From positions 186,001 to 250,000 of the forward strand of contig NZ_BQHR01000001.1 of NCBI RefSeq assembly GCF_021601625.1: a stretch of 64,000 nt of DNA, given 5' to 3'. This document shows positions 38,063-54,092 of the stretch, piece by piece. How positions within the stretch are numbered: position 1 is the stretch's first letter; each line of letters begins with the position of its first letter. Below the pieces are notes generated by a model. It saw only the letters and a list, made by a program, of their open reading frames with translations. It was not told the DNA's origin and searched no databases. This stretch comes from Pseudomonas paraglycinae (GTDB lineage Bacteria > Pseudomonadota > Gammaproteobacteria > Pseudomonadales > Pseudomonadaceae). The position numbers and the translations under genes are program-made.

Positions 38063-40141
38063 ATGAACAGGATTTTTTCCACCCTCGGTTTTTCGCTATG
38101 GATGGCGCTGCTTTCACCGATGGTACAGGCAGCCAATCTGAAGGCGCTGGACGTCGCGGCACTGCCGGGCGACCGGGTCGAGCTGAAGCTGTCATTCGAC
38201 GGCCCGCCTCCGCAGCCCAAGGGCTACACCACCGACTCGCCGGCACGGATTGCCCTCGATCTGCCGGGTGTTGCCAGTCAACTGGCGAGCAAGACTCGCG
38301 ATCTGGGCAGTGGCAATGCCCGCACGGCCACGGTGGTCGAGGCCAATAACCGGACGCGGCTGATCATCAGCCTGACGCAACTGGCGCCGTACGACACCCG
38401 GGTCGAAGGCAATACGGTGTTCGTGGTGGTCGGGCAAGGCAGCAAAGCCGTTGCCCAGCGTACGGCGGCTCGTGCGCCGCGCGCAGCACCTGCGGCAGCG
38501 CCGGTCCGCACGTTTGCGCCGACCGCCAGGGCCATTCGCGGCGTCGATTTCCAGCGTGGTACGGCAGGTGAAGGCAATGTGGTCATTGATCTGTCCGACC
38601 CGGCCATTGCCCCGGACATTCAGGAACACGACGGCAAGATCATCCTCAATTTCGCGCGTACCCAATTGCCCGAGCCGCTGCGGGTGCGCCTCGACGTCAA
38701 GGATTTCGCCACCCCGGTGCAGTTCGTCAATGCCGGTGTCAGCGGTGATCGGGCGACGATCACCGTCGAACCCAGCGGTACTTTCGACTATTCCACTTAC
38801 CAGACCGACAACAAGCTGACTGTCAGCATCCGGCCGTTGACCGTCGATGACCTGCAAAAGCGCAACGCCGACCGCAACAGCTATAACGGCGAAAAGCTCT
38901 CTCTCAACTTTCAGGACATCGATGTGCGTTCGGTGCTGCAACTGATCGCCGACTTCACCAACCTCAATCTGGTGGCCAGCGATACGGTGCAGGGCGGCAT
39001 TACCTTGCGCCTGCAGAACGTGCCGTGGGATCAGGCGCTGGATCTGGTGCTCAAGACCAAAGGCCTGGACAAGCGCAAGGTCGGCAATGTGCTGCTGGTG
39101 GCGCCGGCAGATGAAATCGCCGCCCGCGAACGGCAGGAACTGGAATCGCAGAAACAGATCGCCGAACTGGCGCCGCTGCGCCGCGAACTGCTGCAAGTGA
39201 ACTACGCCAAGGCTGCGGACATCGCCAAGCTGTTCCAGTCGGTCACCAGTGCCGAGGCCAAGGTCGACGAACGGGGTTCGATCACCGTCGATGAACGGAC
39301 CAACAACATCATTGCCTACCAGACCCAGGATCGCCTCGACGAGCTGCGGCGGATCGTGGCGCAGCTGGATATCCCGGTGCGTCAGGTGATGATCGAGGCG
39401 CGGATCGTCGAGGCCAACGTCGATTACGACAAGAGCCTGGGCGTGCGCTGGGGCGGCTCGATCCAGAACAAGGGCAACTGGAACACGTCCGGGGTCAGCA
39501 ACGGTTCCTCGACCACCATCGGCACGCCGGGCAGCACCAGCACCAACTCGCCGTTCGTCGACATGGGCACGGTCAACAACACATCCGGGATCGGCATCGC
39601 CTTCATCACCGACAACGTCTTGCTCGACCTTGAGCTGACCGCGATGGAGAAGACCGGCAACGGCGAAATCGTCTCGCAGCCCAAAGTGGTCACCTCCGAC
39701 AAGGAAACCGCAAAGATCCTCAAGGGCACCGAGATTCCGTATCAGGAAGCCAGCTCCAGCGGCGCTACGTCGGTGTCCTTCAAGGAGGCGTCGCTGTCGC
39801 TGGAAGTGACGCCGCAGATCACCCCGGACAACCGCATCATCATGGAGGTCAAGGTCACCAAGGACGAACCGGACTACCTGAACAAAGTGCAGGATGTACC
39901 GCCGATCAAGAAAAACGAGGTCAACGCCAAGGTGCTGGTGAACGACGGCGAGACCATCGTGATCGGGGGCGTTTTCTCAAATACTCAGAGCAAGGTTGTA
40001 GATAAGGTGCCATTTCTTGGCGATGTGCCGTATCTTGGCCGCCTTTTCCGGCGTGATGTGGTTTCGGAGAAAAAATCCGAGCTGCTGGTATTTCTCACTC
40101 CGCGTATCATGAATAACCAGGCGATTGCTGTGAGTCGTTGA
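38063..40141 (+). CDS. pilQ: Type IV pilus secretin PilQ
   Basis: 692 residues. Signal peptide [20 protein letters not shown] ending VQA, two AMIN domains (about 25-250) that attach to peptidoglycan, a secretin/TonB short N domain, an N1 domain, and the C-terminal secretin (about 450-690, with [16 protein letters not shown]). Outer-membrane pore for the pilus fibre. A Thr/Ser/Gly-rich stretch near residues 475-505 sits in the variable part. Last gene of pilMNOPQ, 4 bases before aroK. Confidence 0.96.
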   Translation: MNRIFSTLGFSLWMALLSPMVQAANLKALDVAALPGDRVELKLSFDGPPPQPKGYTTDSPARIALDLPGVASQLASKTRDLGSGNARTATVVEANNRTRLIISLTQLAPYDTRVEGNTVFVVVGQGSKAVAQRTAARAPRAAPAAAPVRTFAPTARAIRGVDFQRGTAGEGNVVIDLSDPAIAPDIQEHDGKIILNFARTQLPEPLRVRLDVKDFATPVQFVNAGVSGDRATITVEPSGTFDYSTYQTDNKLTVSIRPLTVDDLQKRNADRNSYNGEKLSLNFQDIDVRSVLQLIADFTNLNLVASDTVQGGITLRLQNVPWDQALDLVLKTKGLDKRKVGNVLLVAPADEIAARERQELESQKQIAELAPLRRELLQVNYAKAADIAKLFQSVTSAEAKVDERGSITVDERTNNIIAYQTQDRLDELRRIVAQLDIPVRQVMIEARIVEANVDYDKSLGVRWGGSIQNKGNWNTSGVSNGSSTTIGTPGSTSTNSPFVDMGTVNNTSGIGIAFITDNVLLDLELTAMEKTGNGEIVSQPKVVTSDKETAKILKGTEIPYQEASSSGATSVSFKEASLSLEVTPQITPDNRIIMEVKVTKDEPDYLNKVQDVPPIKKNEVNAKVLVNDGETIVIGGVFSNTQSKVVDKVPFLGDVPYLGRLFRRDVVSEKKSELLVFLTPRIMNNQAIAVSR

Positions 40142-40145
40142 TTCT

Positions 40146-40664
40146 GTGCGAAATTTGATTCTTGTAGGACCGATGGGGGCTGGAAAAAGCACCATCGGCC
40201 GATTACTGGCCAAAGAGCTGCGCCTGCCGTTCAAGGATTCCGACAAGGAAATTGAACTGCGTACGGGCGCCAATATCCCGTGGATCTTCGACAAGGAAGG
40301 CGAGCCCGGCTTTCGTGACCGTGAGCAGGCGATGATCGCCGAGCTGTGCGCGTTCGACGGCGTGGTGCTGGCGACCGGTGGCGGCGCCGTGATGCGCGAT
40401 GCCAACCGCAAGGCCCTGCACGAGGGCGGGCGGGTGGTGTATCTGCACGCCTCCGTCGAACAGCAGGTCGGCCGCACCTCTCGCGACCGCAACCGGCCGT
40501 TGCTGCGCACCGCCAATCCGGAGAAAACCTTGCGCGATCTGCTGGCGATCCGTGATCCGCTCTATCGGGAAATCGCCGATCTGGTGGTGGAAACCGACGA
40601 GCGGCCACCGCGCATGGTCGTGCTCGATATTCTCGACCGCCTGCAGCAACTTCCGCCCCGTTAA
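40146..40664 (+). CDS. aroK: Shikimate kinase (GTG start)
   Basis: 172 residues from the GTG at 40146. Walker [10 protein letters not shown], shikimate-binding DSDKEIE and [14 protein letters not shown], and the lid SRDRNRPLL. Phosphorylates shikimate in aromatic amino-acid synthesis. It starts 4 bases after pilQ, so it may be read from the pil transcript, the arrangement common in gammaproteobacteria. Confidence 0.96.
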   Translation: MRNLILVGPMGAGKSTIGRLLAKELRLPFKDSDKEIELRTGANIPWIFDKEGEPGFRDREQAMIAELCAFDGVVLATGGGAVMRDANRKALHEGGRVVYLHASVEQQVGRTSRDRNRPLLRTANPEKTLRDLLAIRDPLYREIADLVVETDERPPRMVVLDILDRLQQLPPR

Positions 40665-40814
40665 AGCGCCGCACGAAATGCGCTATCCTCGGCGACCTGT
40701 AATGGCCGCCAAGGGTTGTGGCGGATGGCGTGCGAGTGGCGTCACACCAGCACATGCCGTGAACATTCGATAATTCCAGGCAGGACGCCTGCTTCATCTT
40801 CATCGTGGGGACAC

Positions 40815-41915
40815 ATGCAGACACTCAAGGTCGACCTAGGCGAGCGCAGCTACCCGATTCACATTGGCGAAGGATTACTGGACCAGCCTGAACTGCTGGC
40901 CCCGCATATCCACGGGCGGCAAGTGGCAATCATCTCCAACGAGACCGTTGCGCCGCTCTATCTCGAACGTCTGACCCGCAGCCTGGCGCAGTTCTCGGTG
41001 GTTTCCGTGGTGCTGCCCGACGGCGAAGCCTTCAAGAACTGGGAAACCCTGCAACTGATCTTCGACGGCCTGCTGACCGCCCGTCATGACCGTCGCACCA
41101 CGGTGATCGCCCTCGGCGGCGGTGTGATCGGCGACATGGCCGGTTTCGCGGCCGCCTGCTACCAGCGCGGCGTCGATTTCATCCAGATTCCTACCACGCT
41201 GCTGTCCCAGGTCGATTCGTCGGTGGGCGGCAAGACCGGGATCAACCATCCGCTGGGCAAGAACATGGTTGGCGCGTTCTATCAGCCGAACGTGGTGCTG
41301 ATCGATACCGCGTCCCTGAAAACCCTGCCAGCGCGCGAGCTGTCGGCCGGTCTGGCGGAAGTCATCAAGTACGGTCTGATCTGCGACGAGCCGTTCCTGA
41401 CCTGGCTCGAAGACAACGTCGACGCCCTGCGTGCGCTGGATCAAACGGCCCTGACCTATGCCATCGAGCGCTCCTGCGCCGCCAAGGCTGCAGTGGTCGG
41501 CGCCGACGAGAAGGAAACCGGCGTACGGGCCACGCTCAATCTCGGCCACACCTTTGGCCACGCCATCGAAACCCACATGGGCTATGGTGTCTGGTTGCAT
41601 GGCGAAGCGGTCGCCGCTGGCACCGTGATGGCGCTGGAAATGTCCGCGCGCCTGGGCTGGATCAGTGAGCAGGAGCGCGATCGCGGCATTCGCCTGTTCA
41701 AGCGTGCCGGTCTGCCGGTGGTTCCGCCGGAAGAGATGACCGAAGCCGATTTTCTTGAACACATGGCAATTGACAAAAAAGTGATCGACGGTCGCTTGCG
41801 CCTGGTGCTGCTGCGCCGGATGGGCGAAGCGGTGGTGACCGACGATTATCCGAAAGAGGTTCTACAGGCCACGCTGGGAGCGGATTACCGCGCTCTGGCT
41901 CAGCTTAAAGGTTAA
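40815..41915 (+). CDS. aroB: 3-Dehydroquinate synthase
   Basis: 366 residues from the ATG at 40815 with GGGG in front; an extended frame from 40716 is rejected. NAD- and metal-dependent cyclisation of DAHP, second shikimate step. [40 protein letters not shown] and the metal ligands in [21 protein letters not shown] and LHGEAVAAG are intact. The 150 bases between aroK and aroB show no clear promoter. Confidence 0.97.
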   Translation: MQTLKVDLGERSYPIHIGEGLLDQPELLAPHIHGRQVAIISNETVAPLYLERLTRSLAQFSVVSVVLPDGEAFKNWETLQLIFDGLLTARHDRRTTVIALGGGVIGDMAGFAAACYQRGVDFIQIPTTLLSQVDSSVGGKTGINHPLGKNMVGAFYQPNVVLIDTASLKTLPARELSAGLAEVIKYGLICDEPFLTWLEDNVDALRALDQTALTYAIERSCAAKAAVVGADEKETGVRATLNLGHTFGHAIETHMGYGVWLHGEAVAAGTVMALEMSARLGWISEQERDRGIRLFKRAGLPVVPPEEMTEADFLEHMAIDKKVIDGRLRLVLLRRMGEAVVTDDYPKEVLQATLGADYRALAQLKG

Positions 41916-41925
41916 TAAGATTCCG

Positions 41926-43527
41926 ATGACTAGTTTGCATGCCGACGAGGCGTTCCTCGGCCATTTCCAGTTAAGTCACGACCCTTTCGCGCCGCGGGTG
42001 CCGGGCTTCAAATTCTTCCCGGCCCAGCGCAAGCCGGTGCTGGGTCAGTTGCATCATCTGGCGCGTTACAGCCAGTTGCTGCTGGTGGTCACCGGCCCGC
42101 AGGGCAGCGGCAAGACCCTGCTGCGTCAGGCGCTGGTTGCCAGCACCAACAAGCAATCGGTGCAGAGCGTCGTCGTTTCCGCCCGTGGCGCCGGCGATGC
42201 AGCTGGTGTGCTGCGCCAGATCGCCCAGGCGCTGGACGTGGCCCAGGCCGAAGTCGGGGCGATCCTCGATCAGGTCGTGCAGCTGGCGCTGACCGGTCAG
42301 GAAGTCTATCTGCTGGTGGACGATGCCGAGCAGCTCGACGAGTCCGCGCTTGAAGCCTTGATGGCGCTGGGCGCCGGCGCGCCGGAAGGCCGCCCGCATG
42401 TGTTCCTGTTCGGTGAGTCGTCGCTGATCGCGCAGCTCGAGGCTTTGCACCTCGAGGAAGAGCGCTTCCACGTCATCGAATTGCAGCCGTACACCGAAGA
42501 AGAAACCCGCGAGTATCTCGACCAGCGGCTAGAAGGCGCGGGCCGGGGTGTCGAACTTTTCACCGCGGATCAGATCTCTGATATTCACGAAAGCTCCGAG
42601 GGTTGGCCGGGCAACATCAACCAGGTTGCTCGCGATGCTCTGATCGAAGTCATGATTGCCAGCCGCTCTGCGGTCAAGCGTCCAAGTATGGGGTTCAACA
42701 TGCCGAAGAAACACGTATTGGCGATTTCCGCCGTCGTTGTGGTCGCGGTCGCTGCCGCCTGGCTGATGCCGGGTCGCAACAAGGCACCGACCACCGGTGC
42801 GCCGGCCAACGAGCAGGCGCAACTGCCCTTGGGCCAGGGTACGCCGCAAGCGGGTGGCGCACCGTCCGTCGAATTCAACGGCAATACCCAGCCGATGCCG
42901 CTGCCATTGGTCGGCAACTCGCAGCCGGTAATGCGCGGTCCGCTGGCTGAAGCCGCGGGTGGTATCACTGAAGGCGACGACGGTGTGCCGGTTGAAGGCT
43001 CCAGCAACACGCCGCCGACCGTGACCACCACTGCGCCGCCGGCGGGCGTTCAGGCCGGCCCTGCACCGACCCCGGTTCCAGTTCCGGCACCGAAGCCGAC
43101 CCCGGCGCCGACTCAGGTCGCTACCGCCAAGCCTGCTCCTGTTCCGGCAGCTCCAGCAGCGAAACCGGCTCCGGCGCCTGCCAAGCCTGTTGCCGCCGCC
43201 AAACCGGCCGAGAAGCCGGTCACCGTCGCCAAGGCTGCCGGTGGCAACTGGTACGCCGGTCAGCCGACCAGCAACTACGTGGTGCAGATCCTTGGTACCA
43301 GCTCCGAAGCGACCGCGCAAAACTTCGTCAAGGAACAGGGCGGCGAGTACCGTTATTTCAAGAAAGTCCTCAACGGCAAGCCTCTCTACGTGATCACCTA
43401 CGGCAACTTCGCCAATCGTGATGCAGCCGTTTCTGCCATCAAGGCCTTGCCAGCGAAGGTTCAGGCTGGTAAACCTTGGCCTCGCACTGTCGCCAGCGTC
43501 CAACAGGAACTGGCAACAACTCGCTGA
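41926..43527 (+). CDS. AAA ATPase with C-terminal SPOR domain (DamX-like)
   Basis: 533 residues. Residues about 15-255 are an ExeA/GspA-type ATPase (Walker A GPQGSGKTLL at about 61; Walker B-like YLLVDDAEQLD). One membrane helix (about 261-280, HVLAISAVVVVAVAAAWLM) leads to a 150-residue Pro/Ala-rich periplasmic linker and a SPOR domain (about 445-530, YVVQILGTSSEATAQNF). The position after aroB is that of DamX, a cell-division protein. The full ATPase part is typical of the Pseudomonas form. Role in septation inferred. Confidence 0.88.
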   Translation: MTSLHADEAFLGHFQLSHDPFAPRVPGFKFFPAQRKPVLGQLHHLARYSQLLLVVTGPQGSGKTLLRQALVASTNKQSVQSVVVSARGAGDAAGVLRQIAQALDVAQAEVGAILDQVVQLALTGQEVYLLVDDAEQLDESALEALMALGAGAPEGRPHVFLFGESSLIAQLEALHLEEERFHVIELQPYTEEETREYLDQRLEGAGRGVELFTADQISDIHESSEGWPGNINQVARDALIEVMIASRSAVKRPSMGFNMPKKHVLAISAVVVVAVAAAWLMPGRNKAPTTGAPANEQAQLPLGQGTPQAGGAPSVEFNGNTQPMPLPLVGNSQPVMRGPLAEAAGGITEGDDGVPVEGSSNTPPTVTTTAPPAGVQAGPAPTPVPVPAPKPTPAPTQVATAKPAPVPAAPAAKPAPAPAKPVAAAKPAEKPVTVAKAAGGNWYAGQPTSNYVVQILGTSSEATAQNFVKEQGGEYRYFKKVLNGKPLYVITYGNFANRDAAVSAIKALPAKVQAGKPWPRTVASVQQELATTR

Positions 43528-43533
43528 AGATTC

Positions 43534-43554
43534 GGCGGCCTTACCCAGGCCGCC
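43534..43554 (+). terminator. Hairpin after the ATPase-SPOR gene
   Basis: GGCGGCCT-TACCC-AGGCCGCC, an 8-bp perfect stem 7 bases past the stop, without a T-run. It probably ends or stabilises the aroKB transcript. Confidence 0.5.
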
Positions 43555-43739
43555 TCTCCAAGCACCTCAAAATCTCTACAAGTGCGCGCCGTCTCTACAG
43601 ACCGCGTGCCTTGTGGTGTCTGCGTCACAGTAGTCTTTGAGTCGTTGCGGTCAAAATTAAAAAAGTTTTGACTAGCACAGCAGATCGCTTTAAACCTTTC
43701 ACAAATGCGACATGAATTTGCGACATTTCGTCGTCAAAT

Positions 43740-43768
43740 TTGTGAGCCTCTGTGTCGCTGTGTACAAT
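43740..43768 (+). promoter_or_regulatory. Strong sigma-70 promoter of gltBD
   Basis: TTGTGA, 17 bases, TACAAT, about 110 bases before the gltB start. The 350-base space from 43528 holds, in order, the hairpin at 43534, an AT-rich stretch (43640-43740) suited to activator or Lrp-type binding, this promoter, and a leader with a small CCTCGTTAAGAGG hairpin at about 43845-43858. No ORF is supported there. Confidence 0.65.
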
Positions 43769-43877
43769 GACCACCCTTTTGCCCCCGCAAAGCCGGCGTA
43801 CGTTCGGCGCGGCAAGCAAGTGGTTGAATTGAAAAGAAATTTGCCTCGTTAAGAGGCAGCCTGGTGAGAAAGTGTCT

Positions 43878-49775
<5,898 letters not shown>

Positions 49776-49804
49776 ACCCGGATCCTGAGCCAAAAGCAAT
49801 AAGC

Positions 49805-49896
49805 CTGTGGGAGCGAGCCTGCTCGCGATGGCGGTGAATCAGTCACCAGACGTATTGGCTGACAATCCGCTATCGCGAGCAGGCTCGCTCCCACAG
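49805..49896. repeat. REPIN 3, between gltD and hemE
   Basis: Arms 49805-49829 and 49872-49896 are exact complements (CTGTGGGAGCGAGCCTGCTC...). The spacer begins GGCGGTGAATCAGTCA, nearly the same as in REPIN 2, showing common descent of the whole element and not only the arms. Confidence 0.9.
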
Positions 49897-50028
49897 TTGT
49901 TTCTCGCTGATGCTGATGCCCCGTATTTATTGCGACAAATTGACCCGATAGACAAAAGGCTGACCTGCATCCGTGCCTTTTGCGTCGCGCTCTGAGAAAA
50001 TGCCCGCACTTTTTTTCCGGATGCCGAC

Positions 50029-51096
50029 ATGACTGCCCTGAAGAACGACCGTTTCCTCCGCGCCCTGCTCAAGCAACCCGTAGACGTCACCCCTGTGTGG
50101 ATGATGCGCCAGGCCGGCCGCTACCTGCCGGAATACCGCGCCAGCCGCGCCCAGGCCGGTGATTTCATGAGCCTGTGCATGAATCCGGAATTCGCCTGCG
50201 AAGTCACGCTGCAACCCCTCGACCGCTATCCGCAACTGGACGCGGCGATCCTGTTCTCCGACATCCTCACCATTCCCGATGCCATGGGCCAGGGCCTGTA
50301 CTTCGAGACCGGTGAAGGTCCGCGCTTCAAGAAAGTCGTCAGCACCCTGGCCGACATCGAAGCCCTGCCGATCCCGGATCCGCACAAAGATCTCGGTTAT
50401 GTGATGGACGCGGTCAGCACCATCCGCCGCGAGCTGAACGGCCGTGTACCGCTGATCGGTTTCTCCGGCAGCCCGTGGACCCTCGCCACGTACATGGTCG
50501 AAGGCGGCTCGTCGAAAGACTTCCGCAAGACCAAGGCGATGCTCTACGACAACCCGCAAGCCATGCACCTGCTGCTGGACAAGCTGGCGCAGTCGGTGAC
50601 TTCTTACTTGAACGGCCAGATCCAGGCTGGCGCGCAAGCGGTGCAGATCTTCGATACCTGGGGCGGCAACCTGTCGGCGGCGGCGTATCAGGAGTTCTCC
50701 CTGGCCTACATGAAGAAAATCGTCAGCGGCCTGATCCGCGAGCACGACGGTCGCAAGGTGCCGGTGATCCTCTTCACCAAGAACGGCGGCCTGTGGCTGG
50801 AAAGCATCGCCGACGCCGGCGCCGACGCACTGGGTCTGGACTGGACCTGCGACATCGGCAACGCCCGCGCCCGCGTCGGCGACAAGGTCGCGCTGCAAGG
50901 CAACATGGACCCGACCGTGCTGTACGCCAAACCTGAAGCGATCCGCACCGAAGTCGGACGCATCCTCGCCAGCTACGGTAAAGGCAGCGGCCACGTGTTC
51001 AACCTCGGCCACGGCATCACCCCGGAAGTCGACCCGGAACACGCCGGCGCGTTCCTGCGTGCGGTGCATGAGTTGTCGGCGCAGTATCACGAGTGA
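50029..51096 (+). CDS. hemE: Uroporphyrinogen decarboxylase
   Basis: 355 residues. Cytoplasmic heme-pathway enzyme that removes four carboxyls from uroporphyrinogen III. Signature [20 protein letters not shown] near the N-terminus, catalytic Asp in [12 protein letters not shown], and the [17 protein letters not shown] segment. The bidirectional terminator follows. No clear promoter could be assigned in the 253 bases before it; most of that space is the REPIN. Confidence 0.97.
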   Translation: MTALKNDRFLRALLKQPVDVTPVWMMRQAGRYLPEYRASRAQAGDFMSLCMNPEFACEVTLQPLDRYPQLDAAILFSDILTIPDAMGQGLYFETGEGPRFKKVVSTLADIEALPIPDPHKDLGYVMDAVSTIRRELNGRVPLIGFSGSPWTLATYMVEGGSSKDFRKTKAMLYDNPQAMHLLLDKLAQSVTSYLNGQIQAGAQAVQIFDTWGGNLSAAAYQEFSLAYMKKIVSGLIREHDGRKVPVILFTKNGGLWLESIADAGADALGLDWTCDIGNARARVGDKVALQGNMDPTVLYAKPEAIRTEVGRILASYGKGSGHVFNLGHGITPEVDPEHAGAFLRAVHELSAQYHE

Positions 51097-51108
51097 TCGT
51101 GCCTCAAT

Positions 51109-51140
51109 AAAAAACGCCCGGCTTATGCCGGGCGTTTTTT
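51109..51140. terminator. Bidirectional terminator between hemE and the MFS gene
   Basis: AAAAAACGCCCGGC-TTAT-GCCGGGCGTTTTTT, fully symmetric, so it serves both convergent genes. Confidence 0.93.
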
Positions 51141-51151
51141 ATGGGCGTGAA

Positions 51152-52426
51152 TCAGGCTTTGACGCCACCCAGCGGCGGCAACTTCGCCAGCTTCAACGCC
51201 ACCAACAGCGCCACCAGCAACAGCGCGCCGATGAACAACCCGATCCCGTTCCATCCCGCCATGTGCCAGAACACCCCGCCGGCCGTCCCGGCGATGCTCG
51301 ACCCGGCGTAATAGCTGAACAGGTACAACGACGACGCCTGGCCCTTGGCCTTGAGCGCCCGGCGGCCGATCCAGCTGCTGGCGACCGAGTGCGCGGCGAA
51401 GAAGCCGAAGGTGAAGATCAGCATGCCGATGATCACCAGCGGCAGCGGTGTGAACATGGTCAGGGCGAGGCCGGCGAACATCAGCGCGATGGTCGCCCAC
51501 AGCACTTTGCGGCGGCCCAGTTTGTCGGCCAGCGAACCGATTTTCGCCGAGCTGTAGATACCCGACAGGTACACCACCGACAGCAGCCCTACAAACACTT
51601 GATCCATGTGGTACGGCTCGGCCAGCAGGCGATAACCGATGTAGTTGAACAACGTGACGAACGCGCCCATCAGCACAAACGCCTCAAGGAACAGCAGCGG
51701 CAGACCGGCATCGCGAAAGTGCATGGTGAAGCCGTCGAGCAGGCTGCGCGGGTGCAGCGAGCGGGAGCGGAAGTTGCGCGACTCCGGCAGGATCTTCCAG
51801 AACACCGCCGCCGCAATCAGCGCCAGCCCACCGATCACCATCATCGCCGTGTGCCAGCTGACGAAGTCGATCAGCACACCGGTGATCAACCGCCCGCTCA
51901 TGCCGCCAATCGCGTTGCCGCCGATGTACAGACCCATCGCCAGCCCGATGTGCTGCGGATGGATTTCCTCGCTCAGGTACGTCATCGCCACCGCCGCCAG
52001 GCCACTCAATGACAGCCCGATCAGCGCACGCATGATCAGCACGCCGTGCCAGCTCGGCATCATCGAACTGGCGATGGTGCATAGCGCAGCAGCAAACAGC
52101 GCGGCGACCATCACCGGTTTGCGCCCGACCCGATCGGAAATCGGGCCGGTGATCAGCAGACCGAACGCCAGCATGCCGGTGGCCACCGACAGGATCAGGC
52201 TGCTCTGGGCCGCGTTGATCGAATACTCGTGGGACAGCAGCGGCATCATCGGCTGCACGCAATACAGCAGGGCGAAGGTGGCGAAGCCGCCGCTGAACAG
52301 CGCGAGTACCGTGCGCATGAACGCGGGCGTGCCTTTCTCGATGTAGATCTCTTGCAGTTCGGTCATCACATCGTCCGCCGCAGCGGGCGGGACTTCATGG
52401 GCCAGTGGAGCGACGGCGGTTTTCAC
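51152..52426 (-). CDS. Major facilitator superfamily transporter, YnfM-like (GTG start)
   Basis: 424 residues from the GTG at 52426 (MKTAVAPLAHEV), chosen for GAGGT in front; an ATG at 52366 (MTELQEIYIEKG) is an alternative. Twelve hydrophobic segments; loop 2-3 motif GPISDRVGRKPVMV and its second-half copy LADKLGRRKVL. Resembles E. coli YnfM, a proton-driven drug-type efflux protein. It is divergent from a LysR gene as ynfM is from ynfL, suggesting control by that regulator. Substrate unknown. Confidence 0.88.
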   Translation of the reverse strand: MKTAVAPLAHEVPPAAADDVMTELQEIYIEKGTPAFMRTVLALFSGGFATFALLYCVQPMMPLLSHEYSINAAQSSLILSVATGMLAFGLLITGPISDRVGRKPVMVAALFAAALCTIASSMMPSWHGVLIMRALIGLSLSGLAAVAMTYLSEEIHPQHIGLAMGLYIGGNAIGGMSGRLITGVLIDFVSWHTAMMVIGGLALIAAAVFWKILPESRNFRSRSLHPRSLLDGFTMHFRDAGLPLLFLEAFVLMGAFVTLFNYIGYRLLAEPYHMDQVFVGLLSVVYLSGIYSSAKIGSLADKLGRRKVLWATIALMFAGLALTMFTPLPLVIIGMLIFTFGFFAAHSVASSWIGRRALKAKGQASSLYLFSYYAGSSIAGTAGGVFWHMAGWNGIGLFIGALLLVALLVALKLAKLPPLGGVKA

Positions 52427-52544
52427 ATCAGACCTCGGAGGGCGCGGGCAGACAGGCAATGAAAAAATCATATAGCTGGCTAATGTTTCTATCCAATATA
52501 TTGTTCGACCTGTTTGATAGCTTTCACGACCTAATGGGGTGTTC
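52427..52544. promoter_or_regulatory. Divergent MFS / LysR control region
   Basis: 118 bases, AT-rich in the middle (ATAGCTGGCTAATG, CCAATATATTGTTC) with imperfect dyads of the T-N11-A kind typical for LysR sites. Individual promoters could not be fixed. Confidence 0.4.
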
Positions 52545-53441
52545 ATGGAATTGCGTCATCTGCGCTACTTCATCGCCGTCGCCGAAGAACTGCACTTCGG
52601 TCGCGCCGCACAGGTGCTGGGTATCTCCCAGCCACCGCTGAGCCAGCAGATTCAGGCACTGGAACAGGAAGTCGGCGCGCGACTGTTCGAGCGTACCAAT
52701 CGTCGGGTCGAGCTCAGCGAGGCCGGGCGGTTGTTTCTGGAGGAAGCGCGGCTGGTGCTCGCACAAGTCGATAAAGCGGCCGACGTGGCCCGCCGTGCAC
52801 AGCTCGGCGAACTGGGTGAATTGAAGATCGGCTTCACCTCGTCGGCGCCGTTCAACTCGACCATTCCCCAGGCGATATTTTCCTTCCGTCAGCGTTTCCC
52901 GGCCGTGCACCTGAACCTGCGCGAGATGAGCAGCACCATGGTGGCCGATGCGTTGGTGGACGAATCGATCGAGGTCGGCATCATGCGCCCGCTGGGCCTG
53001 CCGGATTCGCTCAGCGTGGTCGAACTGATGCGCGAGCCGCTGGTGGCCGTGCTCAGCTCCAAACATCCGTTGGCGCAGGGCTCTGAAGAGGGGCTGTTCC
53101 TCTCGGCGCTGGCTCTGGAGCCGTTCGTGTTCTTCCCGCGCAGCTACGGCAGTGGTCTGTATTCGCAGTTGATCAGTCTGGCCCGCGATGCCGGGTTCAG
53201 CCCGCACTTCGCCCAGGAGGCCGGCGAAGCCATGACCATCATCGGTCTGGTGGCAGCGGGTCTGGGCGTGTCGGTCATGCCGGCGTCGTATCAGCGGATG
53301 CGCATCGACGGCGTGGTCTATCGACCGCTGCTCGATCCCGAGGCCGTGACGGCGGTGTGGCTGGTGCAGCGCAAGGACCAGAAATCACCGATGGCCAAGG
53401 CGTTTGTCGAACTGCTCACGCGCAAGCTTGAAGCCGGTTGA
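52545..53441 (+). CDS. LysR-family transcriptional regulator
   Basis: 298 residues from the ATG at 52545 (MELRHLRYFIAVAEELHFGR). N-terminal winged helix-turn-helix (AAQVLGISQPPLSQQIQALE, about 19-38), linker helix and two-lobed effector domain. Divergent from the MFS gene, its probable target. The effector cannot be read from sequence. A GTG two codons upstream is possible. Confidence 0.93.
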   Translation: MELRHLRYFIAVAEELHFGRAAQVLGISQPPLSQQIQALEQEVGARLFERTNRRVELSEAGRLFLEEARLVLAQVDKAADVARRAQLGELGELKIGFTSSAPFNSTIPQAIFSFRQRFPAVHLNLREMSSTMVADALVDESIEVGIMRPLGLPDSLSVVELMREPLVAVLSSKHPLAQGSEEGLFLSALALEPFVFFPRSYGSGLYSQLISLARDAGFSPHFAQEAGEAMTIIGLVAAGLGVSVMPASYQRMRIDGVVYRPLLDPEAVTAVWLVQRKDQKSPMAKAFVELLTRKLEAG

Positions 53442-53879
53442 TCAGGGCAGCCGCACCAGATCACCCTTCAACGCCACTCGCGTCACAAACACCCCGGCCC
53501 GACATTCGTAAGTGTTCAGATCCTTGCGCACATGCTGGTCGTAGTAGCTGACGATGTTGGTCACCGCATTCGCCCCGACACGCTTGGCCTCGGCTTGCAG
53601 CGCAATCAGGTTCGACTGCAACACCCACTCGCACGAGTCGTGATCGCTCTTGTTGAAACCGTTGGTCTTCAAGTCACTGACCACCCCGCGCTGCAACAAC
53701 CGCTGAGTCCCCTGAGGCCCGTTGCCGACCAGATAAAACTTCACACTGCCATCCAGCCGCCCGGCGCGCATTGCATCCGACACGACTGTTTCGAACGGCA
53801 TGTACATCAGATTGGTGGCGTGGCTGGCACTGGGGAGCAGGCCGAGAAGGGCGGCGGTGATCAGGGCTTTCGCTTGCAT
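53442..53879 (-). CDS. Small secreted protein, paralog A (RcsF/YbjQ-like fold suspected)
   Basis: 145 residues from the ATG at 53879, with AAGGAGA in front. Signal peptide MQAKALITAALLGLLPSASH then ATNLMYMPFE. The core GRLDGSVKFYLVGN, SCEWVLQSNLIALQAEA, GANAVTNIVSYY and YECRAGVFVTRVALKGDL matches paralog B at 54686 throughout, including two cysteines (in SCEWV and YECRAG) likely to form a disulfide. Database entries of this kind are sometimes called excinuclease ATPase subunit, which nothing here supports. The GANAV..Y.C pattern recalls RcsF/YbjQ. No function known. Confidence 0.85.
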   Translation of the reverse strand: MQAKALITAALLGLLPSASHATNLMYMPFETVVSDAMRAGRLDGSVKFYLVGNGPQGTQRLLQRGVVSDLKTNGFNKSDHDSCEWVLQSNLIALQAEAKRVGANAVTNIVSYYDQHVRKDLNTYECRAGVFVTRVALKGDLVRLP

Positions 53880-54092
53880 GGTCGTCTCCTTGACGGTGAA
53901 AGAGAACCGCGAGTACTTGACCGACCGGGCTCGCCGTTCCGGCAGGCACTGTGTATTGGCCTGTTTGAGCGAGTGTAGTTGTGGTGAACAGGTTTGGTTG
54001 GCTCGACTCCGTACATTTCGAGTAACGGAACTGTCGTAGGGAATATGGCCGTTGTTGCGCAAAATCAGTTCTTTTTCAAACGAGTGTCACGG

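Noticed and set aside
53880-54092. Antitoxin gene before the PemK-like gene
   Set aside because: No ORF of suitable length with a ribosome site in either strand apart from N-terminal extensions of the PemK frame itself.
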